64,000 nt of DNA from Olsenella_K absiana (GCF_036408855.1 NZ_JAZGJQ010000006.1:1-64000), one strand, 5' to 3'. Counted from the first letter of the stretch, positions 25,038 to 34,047 are shown. The notes: a model not told the origin generated them from the letters alone. A program made the numbers and translations.

Positions 25038-26630
25038 CTACGCGCTGACGGTGTTGGAGCCGACGAAGTACAGGCCCGTGGTGCCGATGCCGGAGAAGTT
25101 CTCGATCTTGGTGCCGTTGGCGTTGGCGGTATCACGCCAGGAGGCCGTGGTGGTCTGGACCTGGATCACCGGGTAGAGCGGCACGTTCTCGGAGAGGAGG
25201 TCGAAGCACTTGTTCCAGGTCTGCTGGCGCTCGTCGCCGGATTGGCCGAGGGCCTCCTGCATGAGGGAGCTGAGCTGCTTCCACTCGTCGGACTCGATCC
25301 AGGGGCAGCGGGTCTTCATCCAGACGTTGTTGCCGTACCACCAGTTCATGAGCAGGTCGGGGTCGGCGCCGAAGCAGGACGGGTCGCCCGGGGCAAGCAG
25401 CAGGTCGTAGGTGTTGTCGCCCTGGTCGATGGCGGCGTAGGTCGCCGCGGAGGTGTCCGTCTTAATCGTGGTGCTGAAGCCGAGGGCGTCGAGGTCGTTC
25501 TTGACCTGCGTCGCCATGGCGACGACCTGCTCGTTGTCGGTCGTGCGCAGCTCGATTGCGCCCGGGGTGATGCCCGCCTCCTTGATGAGGGACTTGGCCT
25601 TCTCGACGTCGTAGGTGTAGACCGTCGAGGCCCTGTGGTAGTTGGAGAAGCTCTCGGGCAGGTAGGAGGTCGGCGCCTTTGCCATGCCGGCAAAGGCGTT
25701 CTGGATCATCTGGTCGTAGTTGAGGGCGTACATGACGGCCTGGCGGACCTTGACGTTGTCCCAGGGGGCCTTGGCGACGTCGAACATCATGAAGCGGGTG
25801 CCGAAGCCGTCGACCGTGTCGATGGAGCAGCCGGCGCTCTCGAGCTGGGAGACGGCGTCAGCGGTGACCATCTCCATGACGAGGGTGGAGCCCTCCTGCT
25901 GGGCGGTGACGCGAGCCGTGGCGTCCTTCAGGACGTCGTAGTGGATCTTGTTGTCCTTGGCGGGGAAGCTGCCGTTGTAGTTGGGGTTGGGGACGAGCTC
26001 GACGGTGTTGTCCGTAATGGAGTCGTACATCCAGGGGCCGGAGCCGATGGGCTTGTTGGTCATGTCGTCCTTGGTGGAGGAGGCGGGGACGACGCGCACG
26101 ATGGCGAGGCGGTCCTTCAGGAGCGCGAAGTTGGGGACCGTGGTCTTGACGGTGAGGGTCTTCTCGTCCTTCTTCTCCACGGAGGCGATCGGCGTCAGCA
26201 TGGAGACGTAGATGTTGCCCTCGGCGGAGGCGCGGGCGAAGGACTCGATGACGTCCTCGGGCGTGACGGCGCTGCCGTCGGAGAACTTCGCGCCGTCGCG
26301 CAGGGTGATCTCGTAGGTGGTGTCGTCGACCTGCTTGGGGTCGCCGGTCGCCAGCTCCGGGAAGGTGCTGTAGTCGTGGTAGTCGATGCCGTAGAGGCCC
26401 TCGACGACGTGCCAGTTGGTGCCGAGCGCCAGCGCCGAGGAAGTGCTGGAGGGGTTGTAGTTCTGCGTGGAGTACGCGGTGCCGGCCGTGATGGTGCCGC
26501 CGCCGACGGTGCCGCCGGTGGAGCCGCCCTCGGAGCTGGAGCCACCACAGCCCGCGAGCGCGAGGCTGGCGGCGGCCGTGGTACCGGCCAGGCCGAGGAA
26601 AGAACGACGCGACAGGTTCATGTCCTTCAT
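25038..26630 (-). CDS. Substrate-binding lipoprotein, family 5, likely sialic acid (SatA type)
   Basis: 530 residues. The signal has a canonical twin-arginine motif (SRRSFLG) and a lipobox LAGC with Cys28, followed by a Gly/Ser linker. The body is SBP family 5 (peptide/nickel/sialic acid group). It is the first gene of the transporter-nan operon, so Neu5Ac or a related sugar acid is the likely ligand. ATG 26630 has GGGGG seven bases upstream; an ATG four codons earlier is possible. A promoter with two direct repeats lies about 150-210 bases upstream. Confidence 0.86.
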   Translation of the reverse strand: MKDMNLSRRSFLGLAGTTAAASLALAGCGGSSSEGGSTGGTVGGGTITAGTAYSTQNYNPSSTSSALALGTNWHVVEGLYGIDYHDYSTFPELATGDPKQVDDTTYEITLRDGAKFSDGSAVTPEDVIESFARASAEGNIYVSMLTPIASVEKKDEKTLTVKTTVPNFALLKDRLAIVRVVPASSTKDDMTNKPIGSGPWMYDSITDNTVELVPNPNYNGSFPAKDNKIHYDVLKDATARVTAQQEGSTLVMEMVTADAVSQLESAGCSIDTVDGFGTRFMMFDVAKAPWDNVKVRQAVMYALNYDQMIQNAFAGMAKAPTSYLPESFSNYHRASTVYTYDVEKAKSLIKEAGITPGAIELRTTDNEQVVAMATQVKNDLDALGFSTTIKTDTSAATYAAIDQGDNTYDLLLAPGDPSCFGADPDLLMNWWYGNNVWMKTRCPWIESDEWKQLSSLMQEALGQSGDERQQTWNKCFDLLSENVPLYPVIQVQTTTASWRDTANANGTKIENFSGIGTTGLYFVGSNTVSA

Positions 26631-26775
26631 GTGATCCCCCATTCGTAGAGTCCCTCGCGCAGCGGCGGGGCCAAGGCGGAGGGCCCCGGCCGGTTGGCGC
26701 ACGTCGCTGCTGCGCTTGATTCCCAGAGTATGGGGGCCATTACATTTAGGGAAGCCAGTTTCGCCCAATGAGACA

Positions 26776-26838
26776 AATATAGGGGCCTGACGGTAGAATG
26801 AACGCTGTTTCCTGAAAGAATTAGCCTGTTACCTGAAA
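26776..26838 (-). promoter_or_regulatory. Promoter of the sialic acid operon with two direct-repeat operators
   Basis: Minus strand TATATT (26776-26781) as -10. Just upstream of the -35 position lie CTGTTTCCTGAAA (26805-26817) and CTGTTACCTGAAA (26826-26838) on the plus strand, 12 of 13 bases identical and 21 bases apart, which is two helical turns. They are likely binding sites for a regulator on one face of the helix. The -35 itself is poor, which would suit an activator. Confidence 0.6.
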
Positions 26839-26851
26839 ATCTATATAACAT

Positions 26852-28879
26852 TTAATCCTCGTTGGTGCCTCCGTCGCCGCCCTCTGCGCCCGCAAGCCGT
26901 CCACCCAGCGCCTCGCGCTCCGCATCCCAGGCGCGCAGGGCGCAGAAGACCGCCTCGGCGACCTGCTCGGGGATCCCCCTCACGGAGGCGATCTGGTCGA
27001 CGCTCGCGGCGCGCAGCCGCTTCATGGAGCCGAAATGGCGCAGGAGCGCGCGCTTGCGCGTGGGCCCCACCCCCGGCACGTCGTCCAGGACGGAGACGGT
27101 CATGGCCTTGTCGCGCAGCTCGCGGTGGAAGGTGATGGCAAAGCGGTGGCTCTCGTCGCGCACCTGCTTGATGAGGTAGAGGGAGGCCGAGCCCGAGGGA
27201 AGGACGATTGGCGTCTCGTCCCAGGGCACGAAGACCTCCTCGTCGCTCTTGGCGAGGCCGCAGCAGGGTATGTCGAGCCCGAGCCGGTCGAGCTGCTCGA
27301 GGGCGGCCGAGAGCTGGGGCTTGCCGCCGTCGAGGACGAGGAGGTCCGGCGCCTTGCCGAAGCGCTCGTCGGCCATGGTCTTGGGCCCGTAGCGCCTGCC
27401 CAGCACCTCGCCCATCGAGACGAAGTCGTTGGCCTCCTCGAGCGGCGCCTGGATCTTGAAGCGGCGGTACTGAGACTTGTCCGGGCGCCCGTTGGTGAAG
27501 ACCACCATCGAGGCGACCGTGAAGCGCCCGTGCAGGGTCGAGATGTCGAAGCACTCGATGCGCATGGGGGGCGCATCGAGGGCCAGGGCGCTCTCAAGCT
27601 GGAGAAGGGCCTGGTTGGTGCGGTCGTCCGCGTAGCCGGTGCGCACCATGTAGCGGTTGAGGGCATGGTGGGCGTTGGCGGCCGCCATCTCGAGCAGGTG
27701 GAGCTTCTCGCCGCGCTGCGGCCGCCTGACGCGGCAGCGCCTGCCGCGCTTCTCGGAGAGCCACTCCCCCACCACCTCGGCGTCCGGCAGGTCCACCATG
27801 AGGTCGACCTCGGAGGGGATGTCGGCCGTCTCGTCGTAGTAGCGCTTGAGGAAGCCCCCCTGGAGCTCGACCTCGTCCACGTCGTTGCCCTTGTTGAGGA
27901 CGAACTCGCTCGAGCGGATCGTGCGGCCCTCGCGCACCACGAAGACGCAGGCGGCCGAGATGGTCTCCTCGCGGTAGAAGCCGATGAGGTCGAGGCTCAC
28001 GGCCGACGAGAAGACCACCTCCTGCTTGGCGTCGAGCGCGCCGATGGCGTCGAGACGGTGCTTGATGCGCCCCGCGCGCTCGAACTCGAGCTCCGAGGCG
28101 GCCTCCTGCATCTGGGAGGTGAGCTCGTCGACGACCTCGGAGCGCTTGCCCGAGAGGAAGCGCTCGACCTGGCTCACGTGCCGGGCGTACTCGACCGTGC
28201 CGATCGCGCCGACGCAGACGCCCGGCCCCCGGCCGACGTGGTAGTCGAAGCAGGGCCTGCCGCTCTCGGCCAGAAGCAGGTTGGCGACGGCCGCGTCGTC
28301 CGGGTTCTTCTCCAGCATGCGCCTCACGCGCTTCCACTGCGCGCAGCCGGCCGAGCAGATGGGGATGACCTTGCGCAGCGTGTCGATCGTGTCGCGCGCG
28401 GCGTGGGCGTCGGTGTAGGGGCCGAAGTAGCGGGTGCCCTTGCGGTGGCGCTCGCGCGTGTACTTGATCGCGGGGAAGACGTCGGACTCCGTGATGGCGA
28501 TGTAGGGGTAGCTCTTGTCGTCCTTGAAGTCGACGTTGAAGTAGGGGTGGTACTGCTCGATCAGGTTGCGCTCGAGCACGAGGGCCTCGTGCTCGTTGCC
28601 GACCACGATGTAGTCGAACGAGCGCACCACCTGCATCATCAGGGGAATCTTGGCGCGGTCGTCCGCGAGGGTCGTGTACTGGCGCATGCGAGCGCGCAGG
28701 TTCTTGGCCTTGCCGACGTAGATGACCTGGTCCTGGGCGTCCTTCCAGAGGTAGCAGCCGGGCTCGGTGGGGACCTGGTCCACCTGCTCGGCTATCGAGG
28801 GCAGGCCCTCCGCCTCGGGCGTGGGGGCCTTGAGGTCCGCCTGTATGTCCGGCTCGTAACCGGGGTCCTTGATCGTCAT
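26852..28879 (-). CDS. uvrC: Excinuclease ABC subunit C
   Basis: 675 residues. The GIY-YIG nuclease domain starts near residue 35 (PGCYLWKDAQDQVIYVGKAK), followed by the UVR motif region, the RNase H-like C-terminal nuclease (ECFDISTLHGRFTVASMVVF) and paired helix-hairpin-helix motifs (DDVPGVGPTRKRALL). It cuts DNA on both sides of a UvrB-bound lesion. An N-terminal extension of about 30 residues precedes the nuclease domain. The -10 box lies 7 bases before the ATG and no ribosome binding site is seen, so the message may be leaderless. Confidence 0.96.
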   Translation of the reverse strand: MTIKDPGYEPDIQADLKAPTPEAEGLPSIAEQVDQVPTEPGCYLWKDAQDQVIYVGKAKNLRARMRQYTTLADDRAKIPLMMQVVRSFDYIVVGNEHEALVLERNLIEQYHPYFNVDFKDDKSYPYIAITESDVFPAIKYTRERHRKGTRYFGPYTDAHAARDTIDTLRKVIPICSAGCAQWKRVRRMLEKNPDDAAVANLLLAESGRPCFDYHVGRGPGVCVGAIGTVEYARHVSQVERFLSGKRSEVVDELTSQMQEAASELEFERAGRIKHRLDAIGALDAKQEVVFSSAVSLDLIGFYREETISAACVFVVREGRTIRSSEFVLNKGNDVDEVELQGGFLKRYYDETADIPSEVDLMVDLPDAEVVGEWLSEKRGRRCRVRRPQRGEKLHLLEMAAANAHHALNRYMVRTGYADDRTNQALLQLESALALDAPPMRIECFDISTLHGRFTVASMVVFTNGRPDKSQYRRFKIQAPLEEANDFVSMGEVLGRRYGPKTMADERFGKAPDLLVLDGGKPQLSAALEQLDRLGLDIPCCGLAKSDEEVFVPWDETPIVLPSGSASLYLIKQVRDESHRFAITFHRELRDKAMTVSVLDDVPGVGPTRKRALLRHFGSMKRLRAASVDQIASVRGIPEQVAEAVFCALRAWDAEREALGGRLAGAEGGDGGTNED

Positions 28880-28886
28880 GCGTCAG

Positions 28887-28892
28887 AGTATA
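28887..28892 (-). promoter_or_regulatory. -10 box of uvrC, leaderless-type spacing
   Basis: TATACT on the minus strand ends 7 bases before the uvrC ATG (28877-28879). This is the TANNNT spacing typical of leaderless transcripts in Actinobacteria. No Shine-Dalgarno sequence fits in the gap. Confidence 0.65.
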
Positions 28893-28895
28893 CCC

Positions 28896-28948
28896 GCCGG
28901 GCGGGCGCGCCGCGGGGCGTCGCCCCGCTGACGCCGCACCCGCCCGGC
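28896..28948 (-). terminator. Hairpin after FemAB/ATP-grasp gene
   Basis: GCCGGGCGGG (28896-28905) pairs with CCCGCCCGGC (28939-28948), and an inner GCGGGGC/GCCCCGC stem is possible. No T-tract. It lies right before the uvrC -10 box. Confidence 0.5.
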
Positions 28949-28959
28949 GCGACCTCCCC

Positions 28960-31233
28960 CTAGAAGGAGGTCTCGGTCGGCTCCGGGTAGAAGGTCTGGA
29001 ACTTGCGGATCTGGTTGCGCTCGGTGAGCTCCACGGCCAGCCGGTGGCCGGGGTTGCGGTCGCCGAGGTAGCGCTGCGGGTCGAAGACCTTGCCCGAGGA
29101 CGCCAGCTCGCGCACCTCCTCGAGGAGGTCGCCCGAGACGTACTTCTCCACGAGGACCACCGGCACGACGGTGAAGAGGCCCTTCTCGAAGATCTTGACC
29201 GCGCGCGGCTTCTTGTGGTCGATCACGTCCTCCACGCAGCAGCGCATGGGGTTGATGCCGCCGGCGACGTTGTAGTAGGAGCCGCGGCCGATCCGCGGGT
29301 TCATGTCCATGAAGACCACCCGGCCGGTCCTCGGGTCGCGCTTGGTGTCGAAGTTGCAGAAGCCCCGGTAGGGGTAGCCCTTATCCTCGAGGTGCTTGAG
29401 CAGGGCCTCGATCTTCTTCCAGCTGTCCGGCATGGGGCGCGAGATCATCGCGACGGGATTACCGAGCATGGTGGGCGCGTGGTCCTCGAGGAGGACCTGC
29501 GCCGAGCCGTACATCGCCAGCGTACCGTCGCTCGCCACGTAGACGGTGAGGCAGTCGATGTTGGTGTCGTCGCCCTCGATGAGCTCCTGGACCAGGAACT
29601 CGCCGTGGAAGCCGGCGGCGCGCAGATCCGCCCAGAGGGCGTCGAGCTCGGACTGCTCGTGGAGGAAGTAGACCTTCTTGAAGCCCTGGGCGTAGAGGTG
29701 GTCGTAGCGCGCCGAGACGGCGGGCTTGGCGACGACGGGGAAGGCGAGGCCGCAGGGTGCGACGGGGGCGTCGCCCGCAAGGTCGACGTACTCGGTCCTC
29801 GGGACGTCGATGCCGACCTCCTCGCACAGGGCCTGGAAGCGGGCCTTGTCTGAGACGAGCTCCACGACCTCCTCGGAGGGGACGGCGTAGAAGACGTTGG
29901 CGGGCAGGCGGTCCTTGGCCCCGTTGATGGCGTAGATCACGCCGTCGGTGTTGCCCGTGAGGAAGACCTTCTTGTCCGGGTTCTCCTGCGCGATCTGGGT
30001 GACGGCGCGGACGATCTCGTCGGAGGTGACCTTGGCGATGGGGCGCACGTCGAAGATGTCGGAGTGCTGGATCGCCGCGATCGGGGCGGACGCCAGGCAG
30101 ACGCTCTTGCAGTGGTAGGCCGCGTGCATCTCCACGCCGAGCGAGTACGCGCCGATGTCGCCGCCCACGATCACGGGGACGAGGTCCTCGCGCGGCCTCT
30201 CGCGCAGCGCGCGCTCGGCCTCGGCGGCCTTGCGCTCGCGGCGCGCGGCGACGAAGCCGTGGGCCTGCGTGAGCAGCGCGTAGAGAGCCTGCTTAATCGG
30301 GAGGTCGCGGTCGGGCGCGACCGGGGTGACCTCCTTGGAGAACTTGCACTTGAACTCGTTCAGGCCCATGAGGGACGGCGCGAAGTCAGAGCCGATGCCC
30401 ATCATGTCGTAGGCCGTGCAGCCCTTCTCGCCCGCCAGGTCGCGGCACTCCCAGAAGACCAGCCCGTCGGTGACGTGCGCGCGCTGGAACTCGGTGCGCG
30501 AGGCGCCGTAGTAGCGCGTCGCGCGGGTGCCGTTGATGGTGACGATCGACCAGGTCACGACCTTGCCGTCGACCCTGCCCGCGTACAGGCGGCAGTGGGA
30601 GGGCCCGAGGATGCGGAGCATGTCCTCGTAGTCCGAGGCCGGCGCGGGCTCGAAGCCGTCGCGCCGCCCGGTCTCCACGATCACGTCGTAGTACTCGGAG
30701 AAGGACTCGCGCGCCCGCTCGGTCTCGTCGGCGTAGGACGCCGGGCTCTCGCGCAGCGCCTTGCGGACGTCGCGGCGGCCGCGGGTCTTGAAGCGGGAGA
30801 GGACGTCCTCCTCGGAGCCGGTGAGGTCGATAACGACCGTCTGGTCGTAGGGGATGGTCGACAGGACGGCGTGGGTCTCGGGCAGCTCGGCGCGGACGGC
30901 CAGGCGCACGAAGACGACCTTGGGGTCGCGGGCGCGCACGCACTCGGCGATCGCGGCGAGCGCGGCGGACTCCTGCTCGGGGGTGGGCTCGGCGACCCAG
31001 ACGGGACCGTGGCCGGAGCGCAGGTAGTGGTAGCCATGGGTCTCGAAGTCGAGGAAGCTCACGAAGGCGACGGCCGCGCCGTCCTCCTCGACCACGAAGG
31101 AGCCCCACTGGCTGCGGCCGGGGACGGTGTCCTGGTAGCGGGCCCACACCTCCGTCTGCTCGATGGGCAACTCGCAGCCGAGGCCCTTTGCCTCGGACTC
31201 CAACTGATCGAAGCTGACCTCTCTAAGCTGCAT
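28960..31233 (-). CDS. FemAB-like aminoacyltransferase fused to ATP-grasp ligase (cell-wall cross-bridge enzyme)
   Basis: 757 residues. Residues 1-330 are a FemAB/FemX-type double GNAT transferase (IEQTEVWARYQ, RGRRDVRKAL, DGLVFWECRDLAGEKG, GIGSDFAP.LMGLNEFKCKF). Family members add amino acids from aminoacyl-tRNA to the stem peptide of lipid II. A charged helical linker (330-350) leads to an ATP-grasp ligase (352-757) that opens VPVIVGGDIGAYSLG and ends in the Mg/ATP motif MDMNPRIGRGSYY. It resembles the D-aspartate ligase (Asl) of Enterococcus faecium. Such a ligase activates a D-amino acid with ATP and joins it to the peptide. The pair suggests one enzyme with two cross-bridge activities. 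The gene lies downstream of murJ on the same strand, and an aspartate racemase is divergent from murJ. The exact amino acids are unknown. Confidence 0.8.
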   Translation of the reverse strand: MQLREVSFDQLESEAKGLGCELPIEQTEVWARYQDTVPGRSQWGSFVVEEDGAAVAFVSFLDFETHGYHYLRSGHGPVWVAEPTPEQESAALAAIAECVRARDPKVVFVRLAVRAELPETHAVLSTIPYDQTVVIDLTGSEEDVLSRFKTRGRRDVRKALRESPASYADETERARESFSEYYDVIVETGRRDGFEPAPASDYEDMLRILGPSHCRLYAGRVDGKVVTWSIVTINGTRATRYYGASRTEFQRAHVTDGLVFWECRDLAGEKGCTAYDMMGIGSDFAPSLMGLNEFKCKFSKEVTPVAPDRDLPIKQALYALLTQAHGFVAARRERKAAEAERALRERPREDLVPVIVGGDIGAYSLGVEMHAAYHCKSVCLASAPIAAIQHSDIFDVRPIAKVTSDEIVRAVTQIAQENPDKKVFLTGNTDGVIYAINGAKDRLPANVFYAVPSEEVVELVSDKARFQALCEEVGIDVPRTEYVDLAGDAPVAPCGLAFPVVAKPAVSARYDHLYAQGFKKVYFLHEQSELDALWADLRAAGFHGEFLVQELIEGDDTNIDCLTVYVASDGTLAMYGSAQVLLEDHAPTMLGNPVAMISRPMPDSWKKIEALLKHLEDKGYPYRGFCNFDTKRDPRTGRVVFMDMNPRIGRGSYYNVAGGINPMRCCVEDVIDHKKPRAVKIFEKGLFTVVPVVLVEKYVSGDLLEEVRELASSGKVFDPQRYLGDRNPGHRLAVELTERNQIRKFQTFYPEPTETSF

Positions 31234-31357
31234 GGGGCCTCCAAGCGGGCGCGGGGCCCGACGTCGGTTCTGTGCCGGCCGGGCGCCCCTCGGGGCGGCG
31301 GCGTCCTAGCGATTCTACGGCACCGCACGGGCGCGGGGCCGCTTTGCACGGTAGCTA

Positions 31358-31382
31358 CAGAAAGCCGCGCGCGGCGCGCGGC
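31358..31382 (-). terminator. Terminator after murJ
   Basis: On the minus strand GCCGCGCG, CCG loop, CGCGCGGC, then TTTCTG, 20 bases after the murJ stop. Confidence 0.7.
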
Positions 31383-31402
31383 CAGCCCGCAGGCGGCCGC
31401 CG

Positions 31403-33148
31403 CTATGAGCGCGACCTGCGGAGAAGGGCCTTGACCTCCCGGGACTCGGGCATCTTGGTGGCGAGCGCAAGGCCGTAGGTGACCGCGACCGCCGGCACGC
31501 CGCCGGCGACGCAGTACAGGACGCTGCCGAGGAGCGAGTGGACCTCTCCCAGGGCCGAGGTCACGCCCGCCAGCACGAGGGCGCCCACGGCCGCGCCGGC
31601 AAGGCCGACCACGAGCGAGCGCAGCGCCGAGGCGGCCATCCGGGAGACGCCGACGTGCCCCAGGGTCCTGCGCAGGCTGAAGAGGGCCACCACGTCGATC
31701 GCCGCGTAGTACAGGGTCGAGGAGAACGCCACCCCCGCGAGCCCAAAGGGGCCGACCGCCCAGAGGCAGAAGGCGACCTGCACCGCGGCCCCGACCACGG
31801 CCGCCACGGCGTAGGCCATCATGCGGTGCAGCGAGGAGCAGACCTTCTGCAGGAGGGTCGAGACGCCGTAGGCGGGCAGCGCCGTGGCGAGGAAGACGAG
31901 GTAGACGGACATCTCCGCGAGCGCCTGGGAGTCGATGCGCCCGGCGGCGAGGAGGTAGGAGAGCTCGGGGGCGAACACCATCAGGTACATCATGAACGGG
32001 ACGAGCCAGAAGTTGATGCGGTTGACGCCGAACAGCAGGCCCCGCTTGAAGGAGTCCATGTCCCCGTCGGAGGCGTACTGGGAGAGCTCGGTGAACAGGG
32101 CGACCGTGATGGGGACCGCGAAGACCGAGTAGGGCAGCATGTACCAGATGCGCGAGTAGTACGCGATCGAGGGCCCGGCGGCCGTGACCTGCGAGGCAGC
32201 CGACGACATGACCGAGACCGTCGGGAAGGACGCGACCGTGACCACAAGGGTGGGCAGGCCGATGGAGAGCATGTCCCTGAGCGCGGGGTCGTGGAAGTCG
32301 ACCAGGAGGCGCAGCCGGATGCCGTGGCGCTTGAGGGAGGGCACCTGGAGCAGCACCTGCACGAGGACGCCCAGGGGGTTGCCGAGCGCGAGCGAAAGGA
32401 TGGCGACCGTGGGGTTGGACTTGGCGAAGACCAGGTAGAGCACGAAGGAGAGGGTGCAGATCACGTTGTTGAAGATCGGCGCCGCGTTGCTCCAGAAGTA
32501 GTCGCGCTCCGCGTTCAGGATGCCCGAGAGGATCGAGGAGAGCGCGTAGAGCACGACCTCGATCGCGAAGAAGCGGAAGAAGTAGACCGACAGGTCGTGG
32601 TCGAAGCCCTCAGCGGCGCCGGCGGAGTTGGTCCAGATGACGAAGTCGGCGAAGACGAGGGAGACGGCCGTCAGGACGAGCATGAACAGGCCGACGATGG
32701 CGATGAGGTTGGAAGCGTAGCGGTTCGAGCCCTCCCGCCCGAGCCTCTTCCTCACCTGGATGTAGGTCGGCAGGAACGCCGTCATGATCACGCCGCCAGC
32801 CACGAGCTCGTAGAGCATGTTGGGCATGTTGTTGGCGACGGTGTAGACGCTCGCGAGGCCCGTGACGCCCAGGGCGATCGACTGGCCCCAGGTGCGCATG
32901 AGGCCCGTGATGCGCGAGATGATGACAAGGACGCTCATCATCGCGGCGGACCTGGCGACCGAGCCGGCGGAGCCGTCCTGGGAGGCGTCGCCGGTCTCGG
33001 GCCGGGCGGGCCCGGCCTGGTCGGGCCCGGAGCCCCCTGCCGCAGGGGCCGCCGCGGCGGCGTCCGCGCCCTTGGGGGCCTCCTGAGCGCCTGCCCCCGC
33101 CTCCCCCGCCTCGCCGGACGGCCTCCTGAGATGCTTCGGTTCTGCCAT
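31403..33148 (-). CDS. murJ: Lipid II flippase MurJ (MviN)
   Basis: 581 residues. An Ala/Gly/Pro-rich cytoplasmic tail of about 65 residues precedes the 14-helix MOP-superfamily core (SVLVIISRITGLMRTWG, NNMPNMLYELVAGGVIMTAFLP). MurJ moves lipid II across the membrane for peptidoglycan synthesis. The ATG at 33148 has AGAGG six bases upstream. Its neighbours are the cross-bridge fusion enzyme and a racemase, which makes this a cell-wall cluster. Confidence 0.94.
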   Translation of the reverse strand: MAEPKHLRRPSGEAGEAGAGAQEAPKGADAAAAAPAAGGSGPDQAGPARPETGDASQDGSAGSVARSAAMMSVLVIISRITGLMRTWGQSIALGVTGLASVYTVANNMPNMLYELVAGGVIMTAFLPTYIQVRKRLGREGSNRYASNLIAIVGLFMLVLTAVSLVFADFVIWTNSAGAAEGFDHDLSVYFFRFFAIEVVLYALSSILSGILNAERDYFWSNAAPIFNNVICTLSFVLYLVFAKSNPTVAILSLALGNPLGVLVQVLLQVPSLKRHGIRLRLLVDFHDPALRDMLSIGLPTLVVTVASFPTVSVMSSAASQVTAAGPSIAYYSRIWYMLPYSVFAVPITVALFTELSQYASDGDMDSFKRGLLFGVNRINFWLVPFMMYLMVFAPELSYLLAAGRIDSQALAEMSVYLVFLATALPAYGVSTLLQKVCSSLHRMMAYAVAAVVGAAVQVAFCLWAVGPFGLAGVAFSSTLYYAAIDVVALFSLRRTLGHVGVSRMAASALRSLVVGLAGAAVGALVLAGVTSALGEVHSLLGSVLYCVAGGVPAVAVTYGLALATKMPESREVKALLRRSRS

Positions 33149-33318
33149 GGACATCCTCTCGCGGGGTAGACTCTTGCTTGTCGTCCGTTCGCGCGAGCGG
33201 GCCGAGCGCCCGGGGCCGCCTCGCACCCACGCGTTTTTCTCGTGGGAAGGGTACCCTCGCTGCCGGCGGACGGCCGGCCGAAGCCGCACACAAACACCAA
33301 CTCTACGGAGATGCAGCC

Positions 33319-34047
33319 ATGCACAAGCCTGTTCTCGGCATCGTCGGCGGGGTGGGCCCGCTCGCCACCGCCTACTTCATGGAGGCGATCATCAAGAAGA
33401 CGCCGGCCGCGCGCGACCAGGACAACATCCCCATGATCGTGTTCAACGATCCGCAGATCCCCGACCGCACCGCCTACATCCTCGACCACGAAATGCCCGA
33501 CCCGCAGCCCGAGATGGTGAAGGTCGCGCGCTGGCTCGAGGACGCCGGCGCGGACTACCTCGCCATCCCCTGCAACACGGCGCACTACTTCTACGACGCC
33601 ATCGCCAGCTCGGTCGGGGTACCGGTCCTCAACATCATGAGCGAGACGGCCCGGCGCATCTCCAGGACCATCGGCACCGGCGGCACCGTGGGCCTCATGG
33701 CGACCGACGGCACCATCGAGTCGGGGGTCTTCCAGGGCTACTTCCGCGAGGCGGGCCTCGAGACCATGACCCCTGGGGACGACGACCGGCGCACCCTCAT
33801 GTCGCTCATCTACGACTGCGTGAAGGCGAACAGGCCCTACGACGCGGACGAGTTCCTCGGCGTGGTCCGCCGCCTGCGCGACGCGGGCTGCGACGCGGTG
33901 GTCGTGGGCTGCACCGAGCTCTCCGTCATCTTCCAGGACCTGCGCGAGCGGCCCGACTACCTCTTCGACTCCCTCGACATCCTGGCCGGGCGCTGCGTCG
34001 AGCTCTACCTCGACGCCCGCGAGGCTGGCGGCATGGTGGAGATGTAG
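33319..34047 (+). CDS. Aspartate/glutamate racemase family protein, likely aspartate racemase
   Basis: 242 residues. The opening GIVGGVGPLATAYF is the glycine-rich signature of aspartate racemases rather than of MurI. The two catalytic cysteines are Cys85 (PCNTAHYF) and Cys198 (GCTELS). It interconverts L- and D-aspartate without cofactor. In E. faecium, as I recall, the D-Asp ligase gene is paired with an aspartate racemase gene, so this enzyme probably feeds the ATP-grasp fusion beyond murJ. GGAG lies 8 bases before the ATG. It is divergent from murJ and convergent with hisI, 18 bases away. Confidence 0.87.
   Translation: MHKPVLGIVGGVGPLATAYFMEAIIKKTPAARDQDNIPMIVFNDPQIPDRTAYILDHEMPDPQPEMVKVARWLEDAGADYLAIPCNTAHYFYDAIASSVGVPVLNIMSETARRISRTIGTGGTVGLMATDGTIESGVFQGYFREAGLETMTPGDDDRRTLMSLIYDCVKANRPYDADEFLGVVRRLRDAGCDAVVVGCTELSVIFQDLRERPDYLFDSLDILAGRCVELYLDAREAGGMVEM

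Noticed and set aside
33319..34047. Glutamate racemase MurI
   Set aside because: The GGVGPLAT start and the overall length fit aspartate racemases better; MurI usually starts with a DSGxGG motif.
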